Assembly: GCA_014905825.1 (NCBI GenBank)
Contig: JACGCN010000004.1
Span: forward strand, 558,001 to 622,000
Source of the DNA: Lyophyllum atratum
Taxonomy: Eukaryota > Basidiomycota > Agaricomycetes > Agaricales > Lyophyllaceae
DNA length: 64,000 nt
Direction: 5' to 3'
Below, one piece after another: positions 43,454 to 54,644 of this stretch. A program made the translations under genes and the position numbers. Numbering within the stretch: position 1 is the first letter of the stretch; each line of letters starts with the position of its first letter. The notes beneath the pieces are model-generated. The model had not been told where the DNA came from, searched no databases, and saw nothing but the letters and a program-made list of their open reading frames with translations.

Positions 43454-45626
43454 ATGGACGCCCTCATCGCCAAGGCGGACGCAGTCCAACCACACGGCAA
43501 GAAACGAAAGCTCTCTCGCAAACAATCCTCCTCGACCGACCGAACCTTGCACTCCGTTGCAAAGCACACCGCCGTCCCAAAATCTTTCAGCAAATTACCC
43601 GATGCCCCTACGACCTACTCACACATTGCTAATAAGAAGCTACGCGCCGAGCTGAACAGGCACACCGCACAGGCCAGTCGAGCAAAGGCTCTTCTGGAGG
43701 ATGCAGAGATGTTGTTAGCAGATGAGGCGGGGAAGATCGAGGTGGAAGGAGAGATGGAGCGCACATGGCGCGTTGGACAGAATGAGATTGCCGAAGGGGC
43801 GGGCCAGGAGGCCGCGAGAGGTCGCAAAGAGTGGAAGCTAGACGGTGGCCCGTACCGGTCAAGATACACCAGAAACGGAAGGTCTGTCAGTTTATCATTA
43901 TCACCTTCTGGTGGCGTAACCTGACCTCCTACTAGACATCTCGCCATAGCTGGACGATCCGGGCATGTAGCGACATTCGACTGGCTAACTGGAAATTTAC
44001 ACTCGGAACTTCAACTACAAGAAACATGTAGAGACATCACGTATGTTCCTCAGTCGAATTCCTACCAACTGAAACTGATCTTCGACGTCCATAGCTTCCT
44101 TCATGATCAATCTCACTACGCGGTTGCCCAAAAGAAGTACGTCTTCATCTATGATCGCGACGGCGTGGAGCTACATTGCCTCAAATCCCACATCGAGCCC
44201 ACCCGCCTCGAATTCCTCCCCTACCACTGGTTGCTCGCCAGCACGGTAACGTACACCCCATTCATCCATTCTCACAATCTAATATTCACATCCCAGGGCA
44301 ACTCCGGCCATCTCAAATACCAAGACACCTCCACCGGCCAGCTTCTCGTCGAACACCGGACCAAGCTCGGCGCATGCACAACGATGGCCCAAAACGCGCA
44401 CAACGCCGTCATCCACCTAGGACACCAAAACGGGTGCGTCACACTCTGGACACCGAATCTCCCGCACCCCGCTGTGCAGCTCCTGGCCCATCTGGGTCCA
44501 GTGGTGAGCGTCAGCGTGGACCCGAGTCAAGGCGGGCGCTACATGGCCACTGCAGGAAAAGACGGGACAGTGAAAGTGTGGGATTGCCGGAATTGGAAGG
44601 GGGCCGTGAGGGATTGGAGCGTGCGGAGTGGAGGGGATGTAGAATTGGATTGGAGTGCCCGAGGATCATTGGCCGTGGCCAGTGGTGGAGCAGTGAACGT
44701 AAGTGGAACCCCCCATCTTTTCCTCCAAGTCCCGCTAACGCAAAGGTTATATTATAGGTCTACACCAGGCCATCAATACACACACCAATGCACACAAAAG
44801 CGCCACCACCGCTCTACCTCACCCACCCCATTCCACACCGGCCACTCACATCAGTTCGCTTTGCGCCGTTCCAAGATATCCTGACCATTGGTCATTCAGG
44901 CGGTCTATCGAGCATCATCGTGCCCGGCGCCGGTGAGCCCAACTTCGACAGCGCAGAGGCCGATCCCTTCGAGAACACGAAGGCTCGTCGGGAGAAGGAG
45001 GTCAAGGCTCTCTTGGACAAGGTCTGTTCCTTCCTCTACAACTCTACTTTTGTTCCTTCTGACTGGTCCTGTCATAGATCCAACCGGACATGATCACGCT
45101 CGATCCTGATCTCATCGGATCACTCGCCCCGCCCTCAAAACTCACGACCGTGACAACAATAGACGGGAAACCCCCGGTGGAGATACCCTTTGCGCGGCTG
45201 CCTCGTCTCGAGCGTTTGAAGGCATCCGGAAAGGCGGACACGACGGAGGACCACAGTGACGAGGAAGGGTTGGGCGAGAATGGGAAAAAGGAGTCGAGGG
45301 AAGCGAGGGAACGACGGAAGCAGCGTGGAAAGGGGAAGAGTCTCAAGAGGTACGTTCCATCCATTTTTTGTTCTTTATACATAGCTGATGGTCGTGCCAG
45401 ATACCTGCGGAAGCAGCGCAAGAACGTCATTGATCCCACAGCGGTACGTCTTTCATTTGATTGTTCTGTGGAGATATTCTAATAAATTACACGCTTGTAG
45501 GTCGCGATTCGGGCAAAACTGGACAAGCAGCGGGAGGAGAAGGAACGAGCGCGGAAAGCTGCCAAAAATGGGGGAGAGGAACCCCGGAAAGCCTCTGCGT
45601 TGGATCGCTTCAAGCGCGCACCCTGA
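43454..45626 (+). CDS. UTP7: U3 snoRNP protein UTP7 (WDR46), WD-repeat
   Basis: Component of the small-subunit processome required for 18S rRNA maturation in the nucleolus. The ATG at 43454 opens MDALIAKADAVQPHGKKRKL, a basic helical N-terminus. The WD region then runs HLAIAGRSGHVATFDWLTGN, HYAVAQKKYVFIYDRDGVEL, LHCLKSHIEPTRLEFLPYHW and GHQNGCVTLWTPNLPHP. It continues GGRYMATAGKDGTVKVWDCR and VRFAPFQDILTIGHSGGLSS. The C-terminal UTP7 extension has SIIVPGAGEPNFDS, ADPFENTKARREKEVKALLD and a Lys/Arg-rich tail ending DRFKRAP. Seven short introns have standard borders. Length and domain order are normal. Confidence 0.94.
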
Positions 45627-45773
45627 TATTCTCTTTAGGAGGACACATTGAATACTATTTACAGCGCATAGTTTGAGCGTTCGTTATCTACACTGGAAAC
45701 GAGAGAGAACATGTGGAACGTTGGTCTTGATCATCTGAGGATAGAACTGCATTATTGTGAATTCGAGGTGAAC

Positions 45774-46034
45774 TTAGGAACACATTACCTCTTCATCATA
45801 CCCAGCTGTATGCGCTTCTCCTTCAAATTCATTTGCAGGTTGTTGCCGATGCGGGCTCATGTTATTGACGGATCTTGGGATACGAGATGATTGTGCTGTG
45901 GTGGGGACAACGCCTTCTCGATACTTTCGGTGATTGTAGTACGTTCCTCTGGAGACTTGTTTCTTGCGCTTGCAGTACCTGGCGCAGTCGCAAAAATAGC
46001 GTAGTGTTACACCGGGGCCTGGAGCTACGGGCAT
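45774..46034 (-). CDS. Short Cys-rich motif ORF, possible KDZ/Plavaka transposon relic
   Basis: An 86-codon frame starting MPVAPGPGVTLRYF and containing CDCARYCKRKKQVSRGTYYN then HRKYREG. A Cys-x-Cys..Cys-Lys-x-x-x-x-Val-Ser-x-x-Thr-x-x-x-His module of this type occurs near the N-terminus of Agaricomycete Plavaka/KDZ transposases and related genes, as far as I recall. Nothing else of such an element is nearby. It could be a fragment or a stand-alone small DNA-binding protein. It ends in an acidic stretch (EFEGEAHTAGYDEEV). Confidence 0.4.
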   Translation of the reverse strand: MPVAPGPGVTLRYFCDCARYCKRKKQVSRGTYYNHRKYREGVVPTTAQSSRIPRSVNNMSPHRQQPANEFEGEAHTAGYDEEVMCS

Positions 46035-46721
46035 ATTGACAGGAGAGAAAGGCGGCGCTGCAACTTGGGTGGGTGGGACGGAGCACGATCACAAAATTGA
46101 AGCAAGACAAGGCGAGATCAAACAAAACAATTTAAATTCAAATGAAACTAGAGAAGTACACAGACAGGAAGTCGATAGGCGGATTCTGTCGACGTCACTG
46201 CTTCGTCGTCGCTGTCGATGTCAAGAGCAGCCTGCTTCGATATCGCTTGATTACCTCTGTTTGGCTTGAATCTCCTCGTTCCCGCCCGACGGACTTGTTC
46301 ACTGGGGTTCAGGCCTTCCTTGAATCATCCACTGTCCAGACCACGGATCCTGACTGCCGCGATGCTGCGCATCAATACTGTAACGACGCAATGCGGACGT
46401 ACCAGGGAAATGCAAGGATCCAGACATTGCCATTTTAGATTGGTAACTTACCTTTTGTACTCAGTTTCTGTCAGATGGGCTTGACCCCCAGCTTTGACAT
46501 CCCTGGACATGCTACTGGGGAACTGAGCCCTACGAAACGTCAAAGCGCAATGTATAGCGATCACCTCGAAATGGCTATTGTATGGCCAGTAAAGTTACAA
46601 GACCGTTGATCTGGAGCTTTGACACCGTGTGGTTGCCATTCTATTTCTTAGCACAATTGGTTGCCTCGCTGGTAGGGCCTTGTTCTGGTCTTTGTTAAGT
46701 CAAAGCGTCGACAACAAGATG

Positions 46722-46730
46722 TATAAAAGG
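46722..46730 (+). promoter_or_regulatory. TATA box of the 46804 gene
   Basis: TATAAAAGG lies 82 nt upstream of the ATG at 46804, a consensus TATA element at the expected distance given a short 5' UTR. It suggests a regulated rather than purely housekeeping gene. Confidence 0.65.
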
Positions 46731-46803
46731 TCCCCTCCTCACACCATTCCGGTCATCAAGTTATCCACCTACTACAAACGCCCTTATCGCTTAGATCTCC
46801 ACA

Positions 46804-48067
46804 ATGTCCTCAGCGCAACGGATCGGCCGCCACACTATTTCCGTTCATACTCCCTCTGCACATCCGCCCAGATACCAACAGGTCCGCGTCGGGCACACCA
46901 ACGGTCCTTTGTCTTCCACTCCTTCCTCCCCCACCACCTCCAGCAGCACACTAGCTTTAGAAGACGACCAGATTAAACTCGTATTCGCCGCTGAAAAACC
47001 AAACGACGCCACTCCCCACGATCCCTATCTCACGTACTATGCAGGATCCAGTCCTGATCTCTCCTCGTTAAACAATCCACTACCAGAAACCGAGCTTAAC
47101 CCCTGCGCAGTCCCATTCATCCCTCAGCTGCCCCCGAAATCTCGTCGACTCGTTCGCCCAGAACCCGGAACCATGCTCAAGCCCCGCATGCGCAAGTGGC
47201 TGAGGACTTTCGGACTGGCTACGCGAGCACCCATAGACCCCAAAGAAGTTTACTCGATGATCATCGTGGGCGCTGAGGATTGGGACCCAGAGCCCATGGC
47301 GGAGCTGGCGCAGGAGTTTTGCTGGCGCCTGGCGGAGGCTTCGCCCGAGGATCTCGAAGCTGCCCTTGCCTTCTTGATGAAGCTCCACTCGCAGTTCAAA
47401 ACGATGAAGAGCGCGGAAGCTGGGGAGTCCTTTGAGTGGCATCTCAAAGAGTTTATCCTGGGGACTTTTATCAGCGTCTGGGATGCGGTAAGTTGCTACG
47501 TCTATTATCTAGGACGTGACTGATCTAATGCCGCGAGAGCAGAACAGCAACCCCGAAGCCGTGTCATATAACTTCGTGCCTAAACCGCAATATCCCAAAG
47601 CGGCTATTCAACTCGCAGGCGTCATTGGAAAACTTTATGCAAGGGGCTTCCTCGACAGCAAGAACGTCACCGATTGCCTGGAGGCGCTCGTCGCCAATTT
47701 CGTCTCTGTCGAGCATGCCGACGCCATTGCTGCCTTGGTCCACAGCGCTGGTTCTTCATACTGGTTCAACCACCCCAACGGCCTCGCCCACCTTCATCGC
47801 TTCGGATCGGCGTTCACCACCGTTGCAGCTAAGTTGCGAGGCGAGATGAGCGTGCTCAACCAGCGTCGACCAGATGCGGAGCTGCAGGATGTTCTGAGAA
47901 GCGTAGACGGCTGCTGCATGGTGTGGTCTGCCGAGATGAATGCCCATATGGCAGCAACGACGCAGATGCAGATGTCACCCCTTAGACGCCATGACGGGTA
48001 TCCCTCAGGTCAAAACTGCGCGCAGCCCCCGCCACTTGGGTCCAGGATTCGGGGTGGAAGCTACTGA
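46804..48067 (+). CDS. Helical-repeat protein, possibly MIF4G-like
   Basis: The ATG at 46804 opens MSSAQRIGRHTISVHTPSAH, a disordered Ser/Thr/Pro-rich N-terminus to about residue 130. A helical domain follows: KWLRTFGLATRAPIDPKEVY, DPEPMAELAQEFCWRLAEAS, then across an intron (after WDA, about 47488-47543) NSNPEAVSYNFVPKPQYPKA. The next helices, LAGVIGKLYARGFLDSKNVT and DCLEALVANFVSVEHADAIA, have the spacing of MIF4G/HEAT repeats (IGELY..G.L....V..C). The family match is only suggestive. If correct it would bind RNA-processing or translation factors. It ends RIRGGSY at 48067. A TATA box upstream hints at regulated expression. Confidence 0.6.
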
Positions 48068-49324
48068 GGATGGGCAACCCGACTACAGCTTGTAACTGAT
48101 AATTATAACTCGAAGACTCATTCACGCATGTATTATATATCGCATTTTCATATTCAACCTTACTAGCATGGTCCCACATGAAATCCGATGACGCCCATCA
48201 ACTCTGAGAACATGCTTACCTTTGGCGAGAAAAAAACTTTTGATAGATAGCTTCTTTCATCGGTCACCGAGCCTTCGTCAGCCCTTGACAAGCTTAGTGA
48301 GCTTAGTGATGATAATGATATCGACGTATTCTCCCTCGGACTTGGTGTGATTGCTGCCGCATTACGCGTGTGTGCCGCTCCATAGTACTCTAGCATCACC
48401 CGGCTAGGCGTGTACACAAACCACTCAATAGAAGCATAGCACCAAGAAAAGGAAGCAGCGCTGCCAACATCCTGGCAGCGCAGACTATTATTGGCGAAGA
48501 GGGCGACTGGTGGGAGACATCATCTATTTCTGAGGCGCTTGTCCTCCAATGGTGAGAGTTGAAGGATTCGGGTCCGCGAAGAAGAAGATCCAGAGGACCT
48601 ACTGATGTGGGTATTTGTTGCCAGATTATGTGCCACCACACGGCCGTCGTAGTTATATCGTCAACATGCGCAATGTGGTTAAATTTGACGGCAGTCCGCG
48701 GGAATCGTGGTTGGTTGTGGGTGTTGTGGGAGGTCAACAAGTCAAGTAGTAACCGCCGGCTATTGGCGTACACCATCCAGTCGGCACGCTCGTATCTGCT
48801 CGTATACAGATGTCGCTCACTCTTATGCGAGGCCTGGACAGAGACATTTCTTCGTAGATGGTTGAAGGAGTTCATCGTTAAAGCACAAACAGATAGCTTG
48901 GACTTACTTAGGAGAGAGTCATGGGATCGCAGATGCCTGGGAGGTCGAAGGCAGGATCAGACTTCGATTGACGAGAAGCCGTGCGAAAAAGGCAAAGGCT
49001 CTACATCTGATCGCGAGTGTGAGATTGTCGGTTCGCGAAGGCAGCTGTTGCATCCACCTCATGAATCCCCTATGGCCTCTTATTTCTTCTCCTCACTCCA
49101 TACCATCATCCCATTCCTAGCACCGTACCCCTCGCGGATACCCCACTGTTAGTTCACCTCGTCTACAGTTCCTTCAATGTCCTCGGTGAGCCGTCACTTA
49201 CTTATTCTTCCGATAGCGTTCTTATGACTAGCATATCCGCGGCCAGCTTCAGACTCACCGACGGCCAACCTTACCTCACACCCATTCTTCTGGCCATGCA
49301 CAAGAACCACCTTACGATCCCTCG
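48068..49324. other. Intergenic with uncertain ORF
   Basis: 1.25 kb before the F-box gene. The only sizeable frame is described separately at 48396-48875 on the minus strand. The rest shows no recognisable gene. Confidence 0.45.
48396..48875 (-). CDS. Unrecognised 159-codon ORF
   Basis: The ATG at 48875 opens MNSFNHLRRNVSVQASHKSE. The middle has RRLLLDLLTSHNTHNQPRFP and VWWHIIWQQIPTSVGPLDLL. The C-terminus is hydrophobic (AARMLAALLPFLGAMLLLSG), which could be a membrane anchor or a GPI signal. No family is recognised and no N-terminal signal peptide is visible. It may be a chance frame or one exon of a larger gene. Confidence 0.25.
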   Translation of the reverse strand: MNSFNHLRRNVSVQASHKSERHLYTSRYERADWMVYANSRRLLLDLLTSHNTHNQPRFPRTAVKFNHIAHVDDITTTAVWWHIIWQQIPTSVGPLDLLLRGPESFNSHHWRTSASEIDDVSHQSPSSPIIVCAARMLAALLPFLGAMLLLSGLCTRLAG

Positions 49325-51124
49325 ATGCACCGTCACTCTTTCCGACCTGTCGGCATCTATTCGTTGCCCGTGGAGCTGCTACGCCGTGTGTTCACGCTCG
49401 GTGCAGGTTATGACTTTCCTTACGCCGAGTCTCCATTCCTGCTTAAACCGGATCAGGACTACTACGCTATTCCGTCGTCCAGTTTCCAGCTCCTAGTCTC
49501 CCATGTCTGCCACCATTGGCGGCAAATCGCTCTCCTGACGTCATCACTCTGGAATGTCCTCCACTTCCGTGAACCTGCACACCTTCCAAGAGCAAAGGAG
49601 TACCTTGCTCGTTGCTCAGCCTCAGGTCATCTCCTCGACATTCTTGTCGACACGGTCGCGGAGAGCGACCATATCCCCGGTGTTACCCTTTGCAGAGAAG
49701 AATTACACCAGGTCTTCGACATCATTCGCCCTCATGTGAAGCGATGGCGGGCCTTTCATCTCAAAATACGAGACCACGAGTGCAAGGCCACCGCTCGTCA
49801 GCATCTCAGTAGTTGCGGTCCCGCGCCGAACCTCGAAACACTCCAGTTATATCATTTCGAGGACTACCGCACGTCACAGAACCTGTATCTCGCGACGTAC
49901 AGGCCACCAGTAATGGTTTTTAGTAACGAGCTACCTCTCTTAAAGAATGTCTCTTTAATCGGCGTCAACCTGCCATGGTCACGAAGTCCGTACCTTGCCC
50001 GTCTTCACACGCTGGAGCTTGCGCTCCACCCGGAGACCATTCGACCTCCATACGAGGATTGGGAGAACATGCTACGTAGCCCAGACCTGCAAACCCTCTC
50101 GTTGCATTACTCTGGACCCCGCGTGGCGGACGGCGATACAAAACTGGTTTGGCCGGCCAGCAAGGAAAGGATCTACATCGAGTCGCTCCAGAACCTCAGC
50201 CTTACGGATCTTGACCCCGACTATCTCTGTCGGCTCATGGGCCGCCTTGTCCTACCCAGGATAAAGCAACTAAGCCTAGACCTACCCGACCAGGACTTCA
50301 CGCCCTTCGTAGAGCTCATTGCCCGCCCGTCACCCTCTACACAGTCCCCCATCTCACCCAACTCCCCTACCCCGCCTTATCCACATGCCTTCTCCCATCT
50401 CCCACTCCCCGCGCTCTCCCGGCTCGAGACACTCGTCCTTACCGCTCTCGAAACCAGCCCTGAGAGTCTTCGTAACCTGCTACGCGCACTTCAAGAGCTT
50501 CGCGCACTTGAAGTCAATTTTGTTTGCATCAGCGACGCTTTCCCCGCCCTTCTCATGGAGGGAATGGACGTCACCGAAGACGAAGATAGCCCCTCCTCTG
50601 AAGTGGCGCTAATAGCTGTCCGTCCCAAATCAGGGACCAAATGCCCTCCTTCATCTTGCCCCACCCTGTCATGCAACGTCCGAACCCCCCTTCGTGTAAA
50701 ACATGTTCCTTTGTTACCCCGTTTGGAGACGTTCAAGATGTCAGGCCTGTCAGGGGACAAGGTGGAAGGACTCATTCGTTATAGGGAGTGCCAGGACACT
50801 GGATTGGCGCGCCGATGCGGAGAGACTCAGCGGTCCTTTGGTAGATATGGCGTCTGTAGGTGGATCGTGAAGTGGAGCGAGAGGCAGAGAGGAGAAGACA
50901 AGGTCTTGGATCGACTAGTGGAGGATGGATGGATAGGAGAGAATGGAAGGAGGGTGTATGTGGAAACCTACAACGAAGATGGAGATGAGGAGATGGACGA
51001 TGATGACGAGGAAGGGCAAGCAGAAGATGATGAATTGGATGATGAGGCCGCAGGGCAGGTAGAAGAGGATGGCGACGACGACGAAGATGAAGATGAAGAT
51101 GACGCCGACGATGCCACGGTTTGA
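49325..51124 (+). CDS. F-box protein with acidic C-terminal tail
   Basis: Probable substrate receptor of an SCF ubiquitin ligase. The ATG at 49325 opens MHRHSFRPVGIYSLPVELLR, where YSLPVELLRRVFTLG is the F-box first helix; LVSHVCHHWRQIALLTSSLW is its second half. About 400 residues of leucine-rich, RNI-like sequence follow (APNLETLQLYHFEDYRTSQN, LPLLKNVSLIGVNLPWSRSP, SRLETLVLTALETSPESLRN). The last 50 residues are almost entirely Asp and Glu (DEEMDDDDEEGQAEDDELDD). It is intronless over 1.8 kb. Agaricomycete genomes hold hundreds of such F-box genes and the target cannot be inferred. The run of GAYGAY codons is prone to length change. Confidence 0.88.
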   Translation: MHRHSFRPVGIYSLPVELLRRVFTLGAGYDFPYAESPFLLKPDQDYYAIPSSSFQLLVSHVCHHWRQIALLTSSLWNVLHFREPAHLPRAKEYLARCSASGHLLDILVDTVAESDHIPGVTLCREELHQVFDIIRPHVKRWRAFHLKIRDHECKATARQHLSSCGPAPNLETLQLYHFEDYRTSQNLYLATYRPPVMVFSNELPLLKNVSLIGVNLPWSRSPYLARLHTLELALHPETIRPPYEDWENMLRSPDLQTLSLHYSGPRVADGDTKLVWPASKERIYIESLQNLSLTDLDPDYLCRLMGRLVLPRIKQLSLDLPDQDFTPFVELIARPSPSTQSPISPNSPTPPYPHAFSHLPLPALSRLETLVLTALETSPESLRNLLRALQELRALEVNFVCISDAFPALLMEGMDVTEDEDSPSSEVALIAVRPKSGTKCPPSSCPTLSCNVRTPLRVKHVPLLPRLETFKMSGLSGDKVEGLIRYRECQDTGLARRCGETQRSFGRYGVCRWIVKWSERQRGEDKVLDRLVEDGWIGENGRRVYVETYNEDGDEEMDDDDEEGQAEDDELDDEAAGQVEEDGDDDEDEDEDDADDATV

Positions 51125-51685
51125 AAATGTCCGCATATCTATCGCCTACGACCTGCAATGGGATACCCTCTATCACGCAATACCCTCCTTGCGATGCACC
51201 TCTTTATTCGTATCTGATAAGCGCATTCTACCGAAGCGGAAACTGGTATGTCGTTCATTATATGTACGGACTTCCATCATGGCACTATATATATTTGCAT
51301 ACTTTTACTTTTTACCTCGTCAATTTGGATCATGTATGCTGGTATATCTCTGTAGGGTTTACGTGGAAGTTCCGGCAATTGTATTTCTTACCGCTTGGCG
51401 TTTCTTGTTTGACTGATTTGAATTGCGTCCCAGCAACGCGACCTGAAGAATCCTGGTACCTTCATCTCCAATTTTATGAGTTGGGCTTAACATACATTAT
51501 TGCGACTAACTGTACAATAAACATAACAGCTATGAATGATGATCGGGTCTAATGATAACGTTCAGCGTGTCCAGGGCTTCCCGAATCTAAGGAGGGGTCC
51601 TCGATCAAAGAGGATGTCTACTCACTTATCCCGATAAAAGAAAGCAGCGGTCAAGTGGCATCAACCATAAGAACAAAGCAACAAT
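51125..51685. other. Intergenic, convergent gene ends
   Basis: AT-rich sequence between the F-box and K+/H+ exchange genes. No gene recognised. Confidence 0.5.
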
Positions 51686-52859
51686 TCATAGGACACTCCT
51701 CCCACTCTGCACCCGCACTCTTGCCTGTTCCACAGCGCGCAGCAGATCGGCGCCAGCGCTTGAGCCTAGTCCAAAGATATTGAGGATAGCCGGGACAGCG
51801 TCGCGAGTTAGCAGAACTTCGTGCTGCAGGGGTTTAGACTCGGGCTTGGAGGTGGCTTCGTTTTTGTCGTTCTCGAGGGATTCCGCTGAGGTTATCAGGT
51901 GGTGATTTGGAGAGAATTCTTTGTATACACCATCCAGTGCTTCGCTTGCCTCGGGGACAATGACACCACTATCCAAGAGACCTTGGAGATATTGCGAGGC
52001 TCTATAGGCTGTTTTGGTTATGATAAATGGCTGAAACACATGTAGGAAGGGGTGGGCACACCTTTGTAGTGTGACCATGATCGCCATGCGCAGAAGAAGA
52101 AAGGAAGGTTCGGAATTATTGCTAATGTTATATAGGTCTAAGTCAACGGTTGCGAGGCAGGAAGCGTTTTCCACAACGCACGGATAATCATGAATGGGGC
52201 CATAAATGGTGCGATAACCATCCACATGTAAAAGCCCTTTCTATGTCGAGGTGTCCGGTATGCAACCAGTGCGCGTAGCTCATCCAAAGTAACGGAGTCA
52301 GTGGTTATTGATGGTGGGTATATAAGAGGGATCTAGGGTGGTTGTTTGGAAACTGAGAGACGAGAAACGCGGTACAGATGAACATACCCTAGTTCCTGCT
52401 TGTTTTTCTTGGCCGGACACGTCAGCGATGCTGGGCCCGAGAGCGGGGTTGATGCCCTTTAATGCAAGTTCTTCAAACTCTAAGCGGTCTACTAGACGCT
52501 CGCCAACTTGAAACACTTTTAACTGCAATTCGGGATTGAGTTAAAATAAGTACATGAGAACGCGACGCGAATAAGAGGAGATCGACCTTCCAACCACCTT
52601 CCGCCTTCCCAAAGCCTGCCCATGTATCCCCCGCCTTCGTGGACACCCAATTGACGATACCGCCTTCTGGTATCCACCGTGATCGGGATCCCTCGCCTTC
52701 GGAAGGTTGTGGTGTTGGTGGTGTTGGAGGAGATATTTGAAACTGATAATATGTTAGAGGTCGAGCAGCTGCCGTACTGGGTGAAGCCTTGATTTTAGGC
52801 CGGGTGAGGGGTATGGCGATGATGCGCAATTTGCGCAAAGCTTTAGGAGCTATTGACAT
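51686..52859 (-). CDS. Mitochondrial K+/H+ exchange-related protein
   Basis: Member of the Mit_KHE1 family (yeast YDL183c type), inner-membrane proteins linked to mitochondrial K+/H+ exchange. The start at 52859 gives MSIAPKALRKLRIIAIPLTR (an Arg/Lys-rich presequence-like start), then LTYYQFQISPPTPP and DTWAGFGKAEGGWK. It splices to LKVFQVGERLVDRLEFEELA, LKGINPALGPSIADVSG, then IPLIYPPSITTDSVTLDELR, ALVAYRTPRHRKGFYMWMVI and APFMAPFMIIPIIPNLPFFF. The last exon starts ASQYLQGLLDSGVIVPEASE. The hydrophobic APFMAPFMIIP..FFFCAWRSW block is the family's membrane region and is complete only when the intron ending TAACATTAG (about 52120) is removed. It ends SGRSVL at 51686. All family motifs are present. 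Confidence 0.9.
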
Positions 52860-53103
52860 GGGTTGAAAGAAAATTCGGGGTAGGCCCAGTGGACAGCGTA
52901 GTGGAAATGAAGTATGTAGGCGACTAGAAACGCGAACTTGTGTCCGAGTCCTGAGAAAAACACTGGTCGGAAACGTCATGGCTCGGCGGCAGGTCTGTTT
53001 GTCGTTGGGCTTAAATTCAAACACCAAGCACGTATTATGCCACCGTCCGTGGATGCTGGTAAGGTAGATAGTACTACACAAGTAGAAAGGTAAGATATAA
53101 GGA

Positions 53104-53967
53104 CTACTCAGAAGACTCGTCACGCAGTTCAGATGAGGGGGGTAATTTCTCTCCGTGGCCATTGGAGTCAGGTATACCGGCTCCCCGCGACTCCCGGCCG
53201 CGTTTCATCTCCCTCCGGCTCAATGCCTGAGTTTGCCTTTCGAGGTAGGCAACCACGCATCCGAAATAAATGAGAAGAATAAAGAAGACCCAAGTGAGCA
53301 ACGCGCGGGATGCCTTCGGGCTCCAAATAGTATCGTTTTCTTGAGTAAATAGAATGGCCGAATATGCAATGATTGGGATGCTCGGAATCCTCATCAGGGC
53401 GTACACCCAGATGTTAATCACTCGAAGTTTTTCCTTTCGCCCCTCCCACACTTGATTCCAGATAAAACCGACGTCCATTTCCTGATGAGCAGCTAGAATC
53501 CACATGAAGTCCCCCGGGATTTCACTAACGAGAGTTGTGAACGGGATGTACAGAAGTTCGAGGGTGTTGAGATAAAATGCGGAGAGAAGCATAGCGAGGG
53601 ATCCTAGGTGATGGTACATGTAGCCGGGGTATAGATCCAGGCGGTTGAGCTCTGAAACCCACAAAACCCCACGCGAGGTGATGCATATTTCGGCAGAAAG
53701 GGAAAGTGGCTGGCCGTAAGGCTCACGGGCAGCGAAGGGGGAGAGTCGTGTGTGCTTCCAAAGCGAATTGGCGCAAAATGGGAATGAGAAAAGGGAGATG
53801 CAGGCCCCCAGAAGCATGCCAAAATATACGGGCTCTTTGCGAGATGCGCGCAATGTGCGGCGGAAGTCGATGCGGTGGAGGTACACGGAGACGAAGTAGC
53901 CAAGGAATTTTTCGACGAGATAATAGACGGTGAGCGCAGCGAAAAGTTTAAACGAGTCGGAAGGCAT
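53104..53967 (-). CDS. TLC-domain-like multi-pass membrane protein
   Basis: Single-exon gene of 287 codons with about six hydrophobic segments: LFAALTVYYLVEKFLGYFVS, VYFGMLLGACISLFSFPFCA, MYHHLGSLAMLLSAFYLNTL, VYALMRIPSIPIIAYSAIL and LLTWVFFILLIYFGCVVAYL. The YHHLGS..L..A..L.TLE..YIPF stretch resembles the His-containing core of TLC (TRAM/LAG1/CLN8) proteins, which act in ER lipid metabolism or sensing. The C-terminal 45 residues are charged and probably cytosolic (SRREMKRGRESRGAGIPDSN). No ceramide synthase Lag motif is seen, so it is more like the TMEM56/TLCD branch. Function is uncertain. Confidence 0.7.
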   Translation of the reverse strand: MPSDSFKLFAALTVYYLVEKFLGYFVSVYLHRIDFRRTLRASRKEPVYFGMLLGACISLFSFPFCANSLWKHTRLSPFAAREPYGQPLSLSAEICITSRGVLWVSELNRLDLYPGYMYHHLGSLAMLLSAFYLNTLELLYIPFTTLVSEIPGDFMWILAAHQEMDVGFIWNQVWEGRKEKLRVINIWVYALMRIPSIPIIAYSAILFTQENDTIWSPKASRALLTWVFFILLIYFGCVVAYLERQTQALSRREMKRGRESRGAGIPDSNGHGEKLPPSSELRDESSE

Positions 53968-54644
53968 GATGACTATGTCCTGTTCGCAGAGACGGTCGTT
54001 TGTGTCGCATTGCGGGCAATTTTATGCAAGTTCTGTGCACGTTTCAAATTAACCCATTCCAACAGTGTGAGTTGTCACCGAAACACGGGCTCGAAAAGAT
54101 ACAGCGGTCCAACGCATTCGAAACGCTGTCACAATAGACATTGACTTTCTGACGTTGAGAGCAAATTTGTTTCAACCGAATTGTAAAGGTGGGGAACCAG
54201 AGAACTTGAAGGCTGGAGTAAGTTTAGAGGCCCTAACGGAGTATCCCAATTATCTACGGCATCACACTTACGTATTGCGGACAAGTGTTCTCAAGCAAGG
54301 CTGAGCACGGACATCGACTATCTCTGTGAGAGAAGAGAGTCAGGACGGATCATGATCGAAAATCATTGAAACAATACCATCATACAGAATGACAAGAACG
54401 AGACGCGATGGCTGGGACATCTGGTGCCTTCACCGTGGTACATCTCGACCTCAGACCTCAGGCCTCAGGAGCGGGTCGAGCTGAGGCAAGTTCGAGTAAA
54501 GTCTCCGACGGTCGCTGCTAAGTGCCTTGTCAGCCGACTTTTTGAACAAGTTGGTTCAAGCGGACCGGGGTTTGCCGGGTTTATTGCACGTGATTAAGCG
54601 CAGCCTTGTCGTCGTCGACAGGCGGATTCCTCGTACTCCACACG
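53968..54644. promoter_or_regulatory. Divergent promoter region TLC protein / syntaxin
   Basis: 677 bp between divergent start codons. A CACGTG box lies at 54587-54592, 53 nt before the syntaxin ATG. Nothing else recognised. Confidence 0.5.

Larger units (their letters stand above)
45627..46803. other. Intergenic with a transposon-like relic
   Basis: About 1.2 kb between UTP7 and the next gene. Besides the short frame at 45774-46034 (minus) and the TATA box at 46722, no gene was recognised. The plus-strand frames at 46142-46484 resemble nothing. Confidence 0.45.
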
